Shown one piece after another: positions 1 to 7,339 of a DNA stretch of 29,181 nucleotides. The notes below the pieces were generated by a model that saw only the letters and a list, made by a program, of their open reading frames with translations, had not been told where the DNA came from and searched no databases. Every line of letters starts with the position of its first letter. The first letter of the stretch is position 1. The stretch is from JAQWUY01 sp049615605 (GTDB lineage: Bacteria > Pseudomonadota > Alphaproteobacteria > JAQWUY01). The DNA lies in the NCBI GenBank assembly GCA_049615605.1, contig JBMZFW010000010.1, positions 1-29,181 on the forward strand. The letters run 5' to 3'. The position numbers and the translations under genes were made by a program.

Positions 1-2
1 CA

Positions 3-443
3 ACAGCCAAAGGCGGAACAATGCCAGTCGGTAAAAATCATATTGAATTGCCAGTTGGTGATGTAATGTTTTCAGTTGCAGGTGCAGGTGGCGGTGGCGG
101 TCATAATGATTATGATGGAAGTAGCTATGGGCAAAATGGCGGCACCAGTTCTGTAAGTAATATCATTTCAGGTGGTGGTATTGGTGGAGCAAGTACAAGA
201 TTAAAATGGAAGGTAAATCATACTGGAAATGGTCGTGGTGGTGCTGGCGGTATTGGTAGTTGGGAAGCAAGTTACAAAGGACAAAACGGTAGTAATGGTG
301 ACTTTAAACAAAAAACTATAAACTTATCGGCAGGACAAGTACTTGGCTATATTATTGGTGCTGGTGGTGCTGGTGGTTCAGGTGGAAGATTTTATACTGG
401 TGGAGATGGAAAAGACGGATACATAGAAGTGGAGTACGCATAA
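3..443 (+). CDS. Glycine-rich C-terminal end of a probable phage tail fibre (5' partial)
   Basis: The frame is open from the left edge, so the gene probably starts outside the window. The ATG at 21 is the first internal start, and it has AAGGCGGA just ahead of it, so a short stand-alone protein is also possible. The product is a low-complexity Gly/Ala/Ser protein with runs such as GAGGGGG and GAGGAGGSGG, ending in GKDGYIEVEYA. This layout resembles the glycine-rich domain at the C-terminus of phage tail fibres and receptor-binding adhesins, which folds as packed polyglycine helices. It overlaps the next gene by one base (TAATG), and a small tail-associated protein and the terminase follow, which fits a phage late operon. 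I infer a role in host-surface recognition. Confidence in a phage structural origin is good; the precise identity is open. Confidence 0.65.
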   Translation, partial: TAKGGTMPVGKNHIELPVGDVMFSVAGAGGGGGHNDYDGSSYGQNGGTSSVSNIISGGGIGGASTRLKWKVNHTGNGRGGAGGIGSWEASYKGQNGSNGDFKQKTINLSAGQVLGYIIGAGGAGGSGGRFYTGGDGKDGYIEVEYA

Positions 444-730
444 TGAAATATTTAATTATAAAAAATAATATCGTTGAAAATGTTGTAATGGGCGAAGTTG
501 ACGGTGGTATAAAAGCCACTGGTAATTTAGAATTTGCAAATATTGGCGATGAAATAAAAAATGGTGCTGTTGTAAAGCCAGTTATTAAACTTGATTACAA
601 GCAACAACGCCAATTGGAATATAAGTCAATGTCTGAACAGTTGGATATGATTTATTGGGATAAAGTCAACGGCACTGACAAGTGGGAAAAGCATATTAAG
701 TCAGTCAAAGACAAATACCCAAAAACTTAA
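443..730 (+). CDS. Small phage protein downstream of tail fibre
   Basis: This 95-residue protein starts at an ATG that shares a base with the upstream stop (TAATG), so it is probably translationally coupled to the tail-fibre gene. The C-terminal half (QLDMIYWDKVNGTDKW, then a lysine-rich AVKDKYPK-like end) matches a motif I recognise from small proteins beside tail fibres in many phages, where a conserved 'QLD...W...I..VK.KYP' stretch closes the protein. Such proteins are often called tail-fibre assembly or virion-associated proteins, but their biochemical role is mostly unproven. It has no signal peptide or membrane segment. It is the last gene before a strong terminator. Confidence 0.6.
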   Translation: MKYLIIKNNIVENVVMGEVDGGIKATGNLEFANIGDEIKNGAVVKPVIKLDYKQQRQLEYKSMSEQLDMIYWDKVNGTDKWEKHIKSVKDKYPKT

Positions 731-736
731 ACATAT

Positions 737-763
737 AAGGCGGGATTAAGCCCCGCCTTTTTT
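737..763 (+). terminator. Rho-independent terminator after tail-fibre genes
   Basis: A perfect 8-bp stem (AAGGCGGG paired with CCCGCCTT), a 7-nt loop and a following T-run form a classical intrinsic terminator. It lies between the small tail protein and the terminase ribosome-binding site, so terminase expression probably needs readthrough or its own promoter. Confidence 0.85.
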
Positions 764-779
764 ATTGGAAAGGAATTAT

Positions 780-2267
780 ATGCGGGAAGTAATAAACGGA
801 AATAAAACATTCTTACAATTCGTAAACATCTGGAATAAATCACAATCTTTCAAAACACCAGATATTCATAAAAAAATAATCTCATACTTAGAAAAAAATT
901 GGAAAGACGGCAACGAAAAATCTTTGTTAATGGCATTTCGTGGTGCAGGGAAATCAACAATGGTTGGTTTGTTTTGTGCGTGGGTGTTATATCGTAACCC
1001 CAATATTCGTATTATGGTTTTGTCCGCAGAAAGCGATCTGGCAAAAAAAATGGTTCGCACTGTTAAACGAATAATTGAACGCCATGAATTAACAACACAC
1101 TTAAAGCCCAAAAAGGCGGAACAATGGGCGGGCAATTGCTTTACGGTAAATCGTGAAATTGAACTTCGTGATGCATCAATGACAGCCGAAGGTATTCTTG
1201 GTAATATTACAGGTAGTCGTGCTGATATTATTATCTGTGATGATGTTGAAGTGCCAAATACATCAGGCACGGCAATTAAAAGGCAACATTTAAGGGAACG
1301 GCTTGGCGAAGTTGATTATATACTAGTGCCAAATGGAATGCAGTTATATGTGGGAACACCACATAATTATTATTCAATTTATTCAGATGAAAAAATCGGC
1401 GATATTAATCCGTTTTTGTATGGGTTTAATCGTTTAAAAATCCCAGTCATTGATAAAGATGGAAAATCATCTTGGGCGGAAAGATTTTCAATTGAAGATA
1501 TTAAATTGTTAAAAATAAGGCACGGCGAGCAAAAATTTATGGCGCAAATGCAATTACAGTGTGTTAATCCAACTGAATCAAGATTGGATGCAAAAAAAGT
1601 AAAACTATATAATGGGGATATGGATATAAGTTATGCCAATAATCAACTTGTGTTAACAATAAACAAAGTTAAAATGGTATCGGTAAGCACCGTATGGGAT
1701 CCATCGTATGGTTCACAGACTAGCGATGATAGTGTCATTGCAACTGTATTTACAGGTGTTGATGGTAAATATTACTTGCACGATTTGGAAAAAATAAATG
1801 TGGATAAATATCCAAGCCTTGACCCAGCCCGTTCACAATGTAAAAGTGTAATAGACTTTGTCACAAAAAACTTTTTACCCAGTGTTAATATTGAAAGTAA
1901 TGGACTTGGTAAATTTTTACCCGATTTATTAAAATCAATGTTGGGTGAAGAAAATATAAAACTTGGCGTATTGCCATTTAATTCAAAACAGGCAAAGAAT
2001 AACCGAATTATGTCTGCATTTGATACGGTTCTTGATGCGGGGCATTTGTATATGAATAAGGAACTTGTTGAAACGGGGTTCTTGGAACAATTAAATGACT
2101 TTAAACCAATTGAAAAGAATAACAAAGACGATATGATTGATGCGGTTGCATATTGCCTTAATTTTGAACCAGTTCGCATTGAGCGAAAATTTGGTAATAA
2201 ATCTTTGGCTAAATGGAACAGGGGGGCTGAACCCACAAAAGCAGAAAATGATTTTACAGTGTTTTAA
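780..2267 (+). CDS. terL: Phage terminase large subunit (T7 gp19-like)
   Basis: This is the DNA-packaging motor ATPase and nuclease. Walker A is FRGAGKST at about residues 53-60. An acidic Walker B follows at about 145-153 (DIIICDDVE), in the 'ITGSRADIIICDD' context typical of T7/podovirus-type large terminases. The C-terminal RNase-H-like nuclease shows WDPSYG near 306, ESNG near 371 and KDDMIDAV near 450, which supply the expected acidic residues. I chose the ATG at 780 (495 aa) because AAAGGA lies 5-6 bases upstream; an in-frame TTG at 765 would place that Shine-Dalgarno inside the gene. The length is near normal and the motifs look intact. A terminase at the end of the late region, after the tail fibre, matches T7-like gene order. 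No small terminase, portal or capsid gene is in the window. Confidence 0.9.
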   Translation: MREVINGNKTFLQFVNIWNKSQSFKTPDIHKKIISYLEKNWKDGNEKSLLMAFRGAGKSTMVGLFCAWVLYRNPNIRIMVLSAESDLAKKMVRTVKRIIERHELTTHLKPKKAEQWAGNCFTVNREIELRDASMTAEGILGNITGSRADIIICDDVEVPNTSGTAIKRQHLRERLGEVDYILVPNGMQLYVGTPHNYYSIYSDEKIGDINPFLYGFNRLKIPVIDKDGKSSWAERFSIEDIKLLKIRHGEQKFMAQMQLQCVNPTESRLDAKKVKLYNGDMDISYANNQLVLTINKVKMVSVSTVWDPSYGSQTSDDSVIATVFTGVDGKYYLHDLEKINVDKYPSLDPARSQCKSVIDFVTKNFLPSVNIESNGLGKFLPDLLKSMLGEENIKLGVLPFNSKQAKNNRIMSAFDTVLDAGHLYMNKELVETGFLEQLNDFKPIEKNNKDDMIDAVAYCLNFEPVRIERKFGNKSLAKWNRGAEPTKAENDFTVF

Positions 2268-2281
2268 TAATGTAGTATAAA
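2253..2281 (+). promoter_or_regulatory. Predicted sigma70-type promoter for plsC
   Basis: TTTACA (2253-2258) and TATAAA (2276-2281) are separated by exactly 17 bases. The -10 box ends 7 bases before the plsC ATG, so transcription would begin at or next to the start codon. The -35 lies inside the 3' end of the terminase gene. There is no Shine-Dalgarno sequence before plsC, which fits a leaderless mRNA. Confidence 0.45.
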
Positions 2282-2288
2282 TTACTTT

Positions 2289-3002
2289 ATGAAAAAAATA
2301 AAAATCGCACTGTATTTTTTAACAATGATTATTTATTCATTACTGTTCTTTGCAACAATGTGGTGGGTGTTAATATTACCAAAACGCTATGCACGAATTA
2401 TTTGCAATGTGGTGCCGTTTTCATACCTTAATATTGTTGATGTGTTGTTTGGTTTTGAACGCCGTGTAATTGGTGTTGAAAACAAACCAGATTATCCAGT
2501 AATATATGCGGTTAAGCACCAATCAACTTATGAAACATTTTGGTCGGCGTGGGAACTTAAAAACAGTTTTTATGTAATTAAAAAACAATTATTATATATA
2601 CCAATTATCGGTTTGTACTTTTGGCGTGCAGGTATGATTGCAATTGACCGTTCAAAGGGGCGTGATGCAATTAAAAAAATGTTAAAGGACGCAAAAGTAC
2701 GAATTGATAATGGTGGTATATTAACCATATTCCCAGAAGGAACAAGAACAGCAATCGGTGAAAAAAGGGAATATAAACAAGGTGTTTATATTATGGCAAC
2801 GGAACTTAATATGCCTGTTGTGCCAGTTGCGGTTAATACGGGTCTGTATTGGAAAAAGGGAATGTGGAATGGTAAATCGGGTCGTGTGACAATGGAATAT
2901 TTACCTGAAATATCAGCAGTTGGAAAAACCAAAGAACAATTTTTAAAAGAATTACAAACGGCTATGGAAAAGGCTAGTGATAATCTAGCTAAAAACCCTT
3001 AA
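2289..3002 (+). CDS. plsC: 1-acyl-sn-glycerol-3-phosphate acyltransferase
   Basis: This enzyme acylates lysophosphatidic acid to phosphatidic acid in membrane phospholipid synthesis, at the cytoplasmic face of the inner membrane. An N-terminal hydrophobic segment (about residues 7-30) is a likely membrane anchor. The catalytic HX4D block appears as HQSTYE at about 77-82, with Glu replacing Asp. FPEGTRT near 148 is the glycerophosphate-binding block, and IDRSKGRDA is block II. The 237-residue length is normal. It lies 21 bases after the phage terminase and converges with the HAD gene, sharing a TTAA so that both stop codons overlap by 4 bp. It is a host gene by function and is the first non-phage gene here. 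Confidence 0.88.
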   Translation: MKKIKIALYFLTMIIYSLLFFATMWWVLILPKRYARIICNVVPFSYLNIVDVLFGFERRVIGVENKPDYPVIYAVKHQSTYETFWSAWELKNSFYVIKKQLLYIPIIGLYFWRAGMIAIDRSKGRDAIKKMLKDAKVRIDNGGILTIFPEGTRTAIGEKREYKQGVYIMATELNMPVVPVAVNTGLYWKKGMWNGKSGRVTMEYLPEISAVGKTKEQFLKELQTAMEKASDNLAKNP

Positions 3003-3811
3003 AACCATTCAAGGCTATATGTGGGCTTTTGTCCCCACTTATCAATAACATCATCAAGACCATTATCATTTATTTCATTGTGGTGAATACCCGTTGTAAT
3101 AAACACTGAATCAATACCAGCATCATTTGCGCCTTTGATATCGTGTTCAAGGCTATCACCCACAGCGATTGCATTTTTCCAACCGCCAATCATTTCATTA
3201 CATAATTCATACATTTGCGGTTGTGGTTTACCAAACCAATATACCGTACCGCCCATATCTTCATATAATTTTGCAATTGCCCCAGGGCAATCCCTTAATG
3301 CCCCATTCGGGTCCATTGCTTTTAAATCAGGGTTTGATACAACCAGTTCAAGGTTGCGTTGTTTTGCAATCTTTAAATCATCAATATATGCATCAGCCGT
3401 TCCGCGCGATACACCGCAACAAAGAACAAAGCTTGCGTTGTTAATATCCGTGTTTTCAAAACCTAAGTAATCCATAATTGTAAAATCATTATCCCAATCA
3501 AAGAATATTGGATTTTTACCCAGGTTATCAAATTTACCAGAATTAAAGTTATGTAACATATGTTCACCAGATGTCATTACATCGTGGTATAAATCACGAC
3601 CCACACCTGAATCTGTAAGACGGGCATAGCTTGTAAAACTTTGCTTGCCAGAATTTGAAAGAATAATAACTTTTTTATTATGTTGTTTTAACAGGTTTAA
3701 TGTTTTAACCGCATTTTCAAATGCATCACCACCATTGTGGATTACCCCCCATTGATCAAGGATAAATGTGTCGTATTTATCAATAATTTCATCAAACTTC
3801 TTTATTATCAT
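2999..3811 (-). CDS. HAD superfamily class IIA hydrolase (TIGR01459-type)
   Basis: This is a 270-residue NagD-like HAD protein. Motif I is LDQWGVIHNG (about residues 16-25), motif II the SNSGKQ region near 52, and the C-terminal motif GDSLEHDIKGANDAG near 217. In this alphaproteobacteria-rich subfamily the second Asp of the usual DxD is replaced by Trp (DQW here), so the acid/base residue of standard phosphatases is missing. The substrate is unknown; NagD relatives dephosphorylate nucleotides and sugar phosphates. Its ATG overlaps the pyrD stop by 4 bp (ATGA), which indicates co-translation with pyrD. The fold assignment is confident, the reaction is not. Confidence 0.85.
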   Translation of the reverse strand: MIIKKFDEIIDKYDTFILDQWGVIHNGGDAFENAVKTLNLLKQHNKKVIILSNSGKQSFTSYARLTDSGVGRDLYHDVMTSGEHMLHNFNSGKFDNLGKNPIFFDWDNDFTIMDYLGFENTDINNASFVLCCGVSRGTADAYIDDLKIAKQRNLELVVSNPDLKAMDPNGALRDCPGAIAKLYEDMGGTVYWFGKPQPQMYELCNEMIGGWKNAIAVGDSLEHDIKGANDAGIDSVFITTGIHHNEINDNGLDDVIDKWGQKPTYSLEWF

Positions 3812-4860
3812 TTAACTTTACTTCCCACAGCTTCATTTACACTGTTAAAACCATTATGTTTTAATAACTTTGCTAAGTCTTTTTTTATTTCAGTAATAAG
3901 ACCAGCCCCGCCATATGTTAATGCGGAATAAAGTTGCACCAATGAAGCGCCATTACAAATTTTTTCATAAGCATCATCGCCACTTGCAATACCGCCAACA
4001 CCGATTAATGGAATTTTACCATCTGTAAGCTTATATATTTTTGCAAGCATTTCAGTTGATTTTTTAAATAGGGGCTTGCCAGATAATCCACCCGCTTCTT
4101 GTAATACATTTTGATGGTGCAGGTGTTCTGGTCTTGCAAGAGTTGTGTTTGAAACAATAATTCCATCAATATTTAACTTTTTAACAACCGATACAATATC
4201 GTTAACATCATCCATATTTAAATCAGGGGCGATTTTAACCAATAATGGCGGTTGTTTTTTACATACTTTATTGCGCATTTTTTGAACGGCAGATAAAATA
4301 TCAAATAATTCTTTTTCGCCTTGTAAGGCACGAAGCCCAGGCGTGTTTGGCGAAGATACATTTACCACCAAGTAATCCGCAAGGGGTGATAATTTTTCAC
4401 AACCCTTAACAAAATCAATAACTGGATCGGCAGTTGTTTTATTTTTACCAAGGTTAACCCCAACAATACCACGACGGTTTTTACTTAATTGTTTAAAGGC
4501 ATAATCCATACCATTATTGTTAAATCCAAAACGGTTTAATACGGCGCCATCTTTTGGCAGGCGGAATAATCTTGGTTGTGGGTTGCCGTTTTGAGGTTGT
4601 GGTGTGATTGAACCAACTTCACAAAATCCCATTCCCAAATCATTCATTGCATTATAACATTCTGCATTTTTGTCAAATCCCGCTGATAAACCAACAGGGT
4701 TTTTAAAATCAATTCCCCATACTTTGGTTGCCAAGATTTTATCGTCTTTGTAAAGTGGTTTGAAATACGCCCCAAGTGATAGCATTTTCACAGTAATATT
4801 GTGTGCCATTTCAGGGTCAAGTACACGTAAAAAAGGTAATGCAATATTGTTTATATTCAT
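3808..4860 (-). CDS. pyrD: Dihydroorotate dehydrogenase (quinone), class 2
   Basis: This is the fourth step of de novo pyrimidine synthesis: dihydroorotate to orotate with quinone as acceptor, on the inner membrane. The N-terminal LPFLRVLDPEMAHN helix is the class 2 membrane/quinone tunnel signature. Further hallmarks are GLSAGFDKN (FMN site), NVSSPNTPGLR with the class 2 catalytic Ser, and GVGGIASGDDAYEKI (phosphate binding). I prefer the ATG at 4860 (350 aa), which places LDPE about 13 residues in, as in E. coli PyrD. An upstream in-frame ATG at 4881 adds seven residues and has AAGG only 2 bases ahead. A TATAAAAT box lies directly upstream of 4860. It shares a 4-bp overlap with the HAD gene and lies just downstream of a phage lysis cassette on the same strand. 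Confidence 0.93.
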   Translation of the reverse strand: MNINNIALPFLRVLDPEMAHNITVKMLSLGAYFKPLYKDDKILATKVWGIDFKNPVGLSAGFDKNAECYNAMNDLGMGFCEVGSITPQPQNGNPQPRLFRLPKDGAVLNRFGFNNNGMDYAFKQLSKNRRGIVGVNLGKNKTTADPVIDFVKGCEKLSPLADYLVVNVSSPNTPGLRALQGEKELFDILSAVQKMRNKVCKKQPPLLVKIAPDLNMDDVNDIVSVVKKLNIDGIIVSNTTLARPEHLHHQNVLQEAGGLSGKPLFKKSTEMLAKIYKLTDGKIPLIGVGGIASGDDAYEKICNGASLVQLYSALTYGGAGLITEIKKDLAKLLKHNGFNSVNEAVGSKVK

Positions 4861-4905
4861 AATTGTTATTTTATACCACATTACCTTTTTAAATAGTAGT
4901 CTAAT

Positions 4906-5358
4906 TTACATATTCGTTTTTTCATTACTGCGTTTATAAACATAAACACCAAGAACAGATAAGCCAACCGACCACATCATACTTAATTCCGCATAAGAAC
5001 GAATAATTTCCCCCGCAGTTGCAGGGTCATTAAACACGCTGATTGATATTACAATCATTTGTATAAACCAACTTACCGCCATTATATAACCGAATGTTGG
5101 TCGCATTCGTCTTACATATTTATCATTACTGTTTATTTCTTGGACAATGGATTGGTTGATGTATTTAATTTTATCCCCATTGTGTTTTGAAATTTTTGCC
5201 AATGATTTTGATATATTTTTATCATCGGGGGCGGTTGTGACTTTTGCCAATGCTTCGCCCGCCGATTTTGCGATTTTATCATCACTGTTAATAAGGCTGT
5301 CTTTTACAATGTTGATAAGAACGGGAAGCCCCGTCTTTAATAATATATTTTCCAACAT
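4906..5358 (-). CDS. GTA/phage-type 3-TM holin
   Basis: This 150-residue protein has a charged N-terminal half and a C-terminal half with two clear membrane segments (about residues 90-110 and 122-140), plus a weak hydrophobic stretch near the N-terminus. The linker motif ND.YVRRMRPTFGY just before the first strong segment is the signature I know from the holin family of alphaproteobacterial gene transfer agents (GTA_holin_3TM, PF11351). Holins permeabilise the inner membrane so that the endolysin reaches peptidoglycan. Its ATG abuts the hydrolase stop with no gap, so the two belong to one lysis cassette. pyrD begins about 45 bases downstream on the same strand. Confidence 0.8.
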   Translation of the reverse strand: MLENILLKTGLPVLINIVKDSLINSDDKIAKSAGEALAKVTTAPDDKNISKSLAKISKHNGDKIKYINQSIVQEINSNDKYVRRMRPTFGYIMAVSWFIQMIVISISVFNDPATAGEIIRSYAELSMMWSVGLSVLGVYVYKRSNEKTNM

Positions 5359-5796
5359 TTAATTCACCAACTTGTAAAAGATATGGTTGCCAATGTGATT
5401 TACTTGCTTTTGAATATCCATCCACCTTGGCATAACAGCTGTTGTGTGATAATGGTCGGCGCCTTTTGTAATGTCATCAATTTTATCTGCACGAATAATT
5501 CGCGACGCAATGCGTTTTGCAATTACAAAGTAATCATCGCTTAGGCTGATATTCATTATCTTTTTATAATTTGCATCGTCCTTATTCCAGCACGAAAATT
5601 GATAAGGCTTTTTACAAATATCTGTAATGGTATTACCCCACCAATATCCGCCTTTTTTCTTTGATATCTTATAGCGGTTAAGAATAACCAAGCCAACGGC
5701 ACGCATTCCCGTTAAGCCTTCGCCCCTTGCTTCCGCCCAGATTGTTTTAGCCATCGTATCAATGTCTTGGTCTTGTTGCGTTTTAAACATTTGCAC
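5359..5796 (-). CDS. SleB-family cell wall hydrolase (endolysin)
   Basis: This is a 145-residue Hydrolase_2/SleB-type lytic enzyme. The probable catalytic Glu is in WAEARGEG (E22), followed by QFSCWN and GADHYH, all hallmarks of the family, which cleaves the glycan strand. It has no signal peptide, so export would rely on the adjacent holin, as in phage lysis modules. It is close to the minimal catalytic domain and has no separate peptidoglycan-binding domain. It overlaps the upstream TM protein gene by 14 bp and directly precedes the holin gene. I infer an endolysin role. Confidence 0.85.
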   Translation of the reverse strand: MQMFKTQQDQDIDTMAKTIWAEARGEGLTGMRAVGLVILNRYKISKKKGGYWWGNTITDICKKPYQFSCWNKDDANYKKIMNISLSDDYFVIAKRIASRIIRADKIDDITKGADHYHTTAVMPRWMDIQKQVNHIGNHIFYKLVN

Positions 5797-6103
5797 CTGC
5801 CAATTTGTTGTCTAGCTTTTCTTCAATGCGGATAAGGTGATTTGTTAATCGGTTTTCCACATCTTTTAAATAGGCGATTGATGCGTATTTTTGTGCGACT
5901 TCTAATTTATTATTGTTAATTTTTTCGTTAAGATATTTATATTTTGCTTGAATATCTATATCTGTTTCAGTTATTTTATTTCTAAGACTTTCTGTTGTCT
6001 TGGTTGTATAGGCAATAAATGCAATAAAGATTGGTATTTCAATAAATACAATCCATGTTATGACATCAATGCCAAAAGTTATCGTTTCGTTAAAAGTTTC
6101 CAT
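5783..6103 (-). CDS. Single-TM coiled-coil protein of the lysis cassette
   Basis: This is a 106-residue first gene of the lysis cassette. A hydrophobic segment spans about residues 10-32 (VITWIVFIEIPIFIAFIAY). The remainder is charged and heptad-like with many K/E/N residues, which predicts an N-terminal anchor and a coiled-coil tail. This topology fits an inner-membrane spanin-like (Rz-like) protein or an accessory holin, but no family is recognised. The start at 6103 has a good AAAGGA Shine-Dalgarno 6 bases upstream. That upstream block is the same one that precedes the small Cys-rich genes in the neighbouring array. The stop overlaps the hydrolase gene by 14 bp. Confidence 0.7.
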   Translation of the reverse strand: METFNETITFGIDVITWIVFIEIPIFIAFIAYTTKTTESLRNKITETDIDIQAKYKYLNEKINNNKLEVAQKYASIAYLKDVENRLTNHLIRIEEKLDNKLAGANV

Positions 6104-6138
6104 ACAGTTTCCTTTCGTTTTATGTTATTGTTATTTGT
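6104..6138. promoter_or_regulatory. Divergent intergenic block, copy 1
   Basis: A 35-bp spacer separates the divergent ATGs of the lysis cassette (-) and paralogue 1 (+). Read on -, it supplies AAAGGA; read on +, it is T-rich (TTTTATGTTATTGTT) with no Shine-Dalgarno. The identical 35 bases recur at 6828-6862, and variants occur at 7537-7571 and 8765-8798. It probably carries the start signals in both directions; promoter boxes are not clear enough to place. Confidence 0.6.
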
Positions 6139-6621
6139 ATGATTAAAAAGTTTATTTTAAAACCAGTTGTTATGTTTCTTTACAATACTTGGTCTAAGTA
6201 TTTTGTTATTTGTCCTTATTCACTTAATGAACCAAAATATATGGCAAAGGGTGTAAAACCTTTTACCGCACTATGGGATGATGATAGGTTTTTAGCCGAA
6301 TATCACTTTCCCAAATTTGATCCGTTGGTTAAACAAGGAATTGTTCTTGAGCAAAAAACACATACACCAACAAAAAATCGTTTTGATGAAGATATTATAT
6401 TAACCAAAGTTTTTTATTATTACCCCGGCGAACAGTGGCGAATTAAACAATGGGAATTAATACATGAAAAATTCCCTAAATATCGCAAGACTTGTTGCGC
6501 CCGTGAAGGTTTGTTACTTGGTTATCCTAAAAAATATATCCGTCGTTTTATGTTGTCTAATAAAGTAGAGAGATGGCTTTATAAAAATGGTTTTGTAGAT
6601 TATCCACCATTATATTATTAA
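6139..6621 (+). CDS. Array paralogue 1, unknown function
   Basis: This 160-residue protein belongs to no family I can name. Conserved blocks across the five copies are a basic/hydrophobic start (MIKKFILKPVVMF), FVICPY, KYMAKGVKP, a central YYYPGEQWRI and a C-terminal REGLLLGYPKKYIRR. It is aromatic- and lysine-rich, has no signal peptide and no convincing membrane helix, and is predicted cytoplasmic. It starts 35 bp from the divergent lysis cassette with no Shine-Dalgarno. Its stop shares a TTAA with the convergent Cys-rich gene. The phage-side location suggests a prophage accessory gene; function is unknown. Confidence 0.75.
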   Translation: MIKKFILKPVVMFLYNTWSKYFVICPYSLNEPKYMAKGVKPFTALWDDDRFLAEYHFPKFDPLVKQGIVLEQKTHTPTKNRFDEDIILTKVFYYYPGEQWRIKQWELIHEKFPKYRKTCCAREGLLLGYPKKYIRRFMLSNKVERWLYKNGFVDYPPLYY

Positions 6622-6827
6622 TATGGTTTATCAGCTGGAATGTAATCACCATCCCTTAATCTAATGGCATAGTGTTCTGGGCATAATCTGTAATGTTTAG
6701 AACCGCCATGAGACCTTTTTTTACAATCTATGCACCAATAATTACCAAATCCCATTGCAACATCAGTTGTATCATCCTGTTTTTTATTTTTATTATAAGT
6801 TAATATATTTAATTTGTTAAATTTCAT
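6618..6827 (-). CDS. Small Cys/His-rich protein Z1 (putative zinc ribbon)
   Basis: This is a 69-residue protein. Residues 1-24 (MKFNKLNILTYNKNK plus KQDDTTDVA) are nearly identical in its relatives Z2 and Z3. The rest differs and contains CIDC (32/35), H40, H45 and CPEH (49/52), a plausible single zinc site. The start at 6827 is supported by AAAGGA upstream within the shared divergent block. The stop overlaps paralogue 1 by 4 bp. I see no known domain; nucleic-acid or protein binding through a zinc knuckle is only a guess. Confidence 0.65.
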   Translation of the reverse strand: MKFNKLNILTYNKNKKQDDTTDVAMGFGNYWCIDCKKRSHGGSKHYRLCPEHYAIRLRDGDYIPADKPY

Positions 6828-6985
6828 ACAGTTTCCTTTCGTTTTATGTTATTGTTATTTGTATGATTAAAAAGTTTATTTTAAAACCAGTTGTTATGTT
6901 TCTTTACAGTGCTTGGTGCAAGTATTTTGTTATTTGTCCTTATATAAACAATGAAGCTAAATATATGGCAAAGGGTGTAAAACCT
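6757..6985. repeat. Array core repeat, unit 2
   Basis: This is near-identical DNA shared with 7466-7694 and 8694-8921. It covers the N-terminal codons of the Cys-rich gene, the divergent block and the first ~41 codons of the + paralogue. Outside it the copies diverge sharply. At 6104-6261 only the right part of the repeat is present, next to the lysis cassette. Confidence 0.75.
6828..6862. promoter_or_regulatory. Divergent intergenic block, copy 2
   Basis: This copy is identical over 35 bp to the block at 6104-6138. It separates the divergent start codons of Z1 (-) and paralogue 2 (+). It gives Z1 an AAAGGA ribosome-binding site and gives paralogue 2 none. Confidence 0.6.
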
Positions 6986-7339
6986 TTTACAGCACTTGCA
7001 GACGATGATAGATTTTTAGCCGAATATGAATTCCCGCAATTTGACCCATTGGTTGAACAAGGGATTGTCCTTGAACAAAAATATCACACCCCAATGAAAA
7101 ATTTTAGGGGCGAAGATATTATATTAACCAAAGCATATTATTATTACCCCGGTGAACAATGGCGTATAAAAAGGTGGGAATTATTACATGATAATTACCC
7201 TGCCTATAAAAACAGCAGTACCATTCGTGAAGGTTTATTACTTGGTTATCCTAAAAAATATATTCGCCGTTGGCTTATTCGTGAAAAAATTTATAATTGG
7301 TTGCAAAATAAAGAACTAGCGCCAGTTTTTAAATATTAA
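6863..7339 (+). CDS. Array paralogue 2, unknown function
   Basis: This 158-residue member has all the family blocks: FVICPY near 22-27, KYMAKGVKPFTALADD, YYYPGEQWRIKRW and REGLLLGYPKKYIRR. It shares NNEAKYMAKG and FTALADD with copies 4 and 5 rather than the SLNEPKY version of copies 1 and 3, so segments are exchanged among members. The C-terminal ~25 residues are private to each copy. It has no Shine-Dalgarno, and its stop shares a TTAA with the convergent Z2 frame. No function is assigned. Confidence 0.75.
   Translation: MIKKFILKPVVMFLYSAWCKYFVICPYINNEAKYMAKGVKPFTALADDDRFLAEYEFPQFDPLVEQGIVLEQKYHTPMKNFRGEDIILTKAYYYYPGEQWRIKRWELLHDNYPAYKNSSTIREGLLLGYPKKYIRRWLIREKIYNWLQNKELAPVFKY

Noticed and set aside
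866..1270. Long open frame antisense to the terminase
   Set aside because: It lies entirely opposite a gene with intact terminase motifs, has no family signature and no good ribosome-binding site, so it is a coding shadow.
1..2267. Left region as the canonical gene transfer agent cluster
   Set aside because: The terminase motifs and tail fibre-to-terminase order look T7-like rather than like the RcGTA gene order. Only the holin at 4906-5358 is of GTA type.
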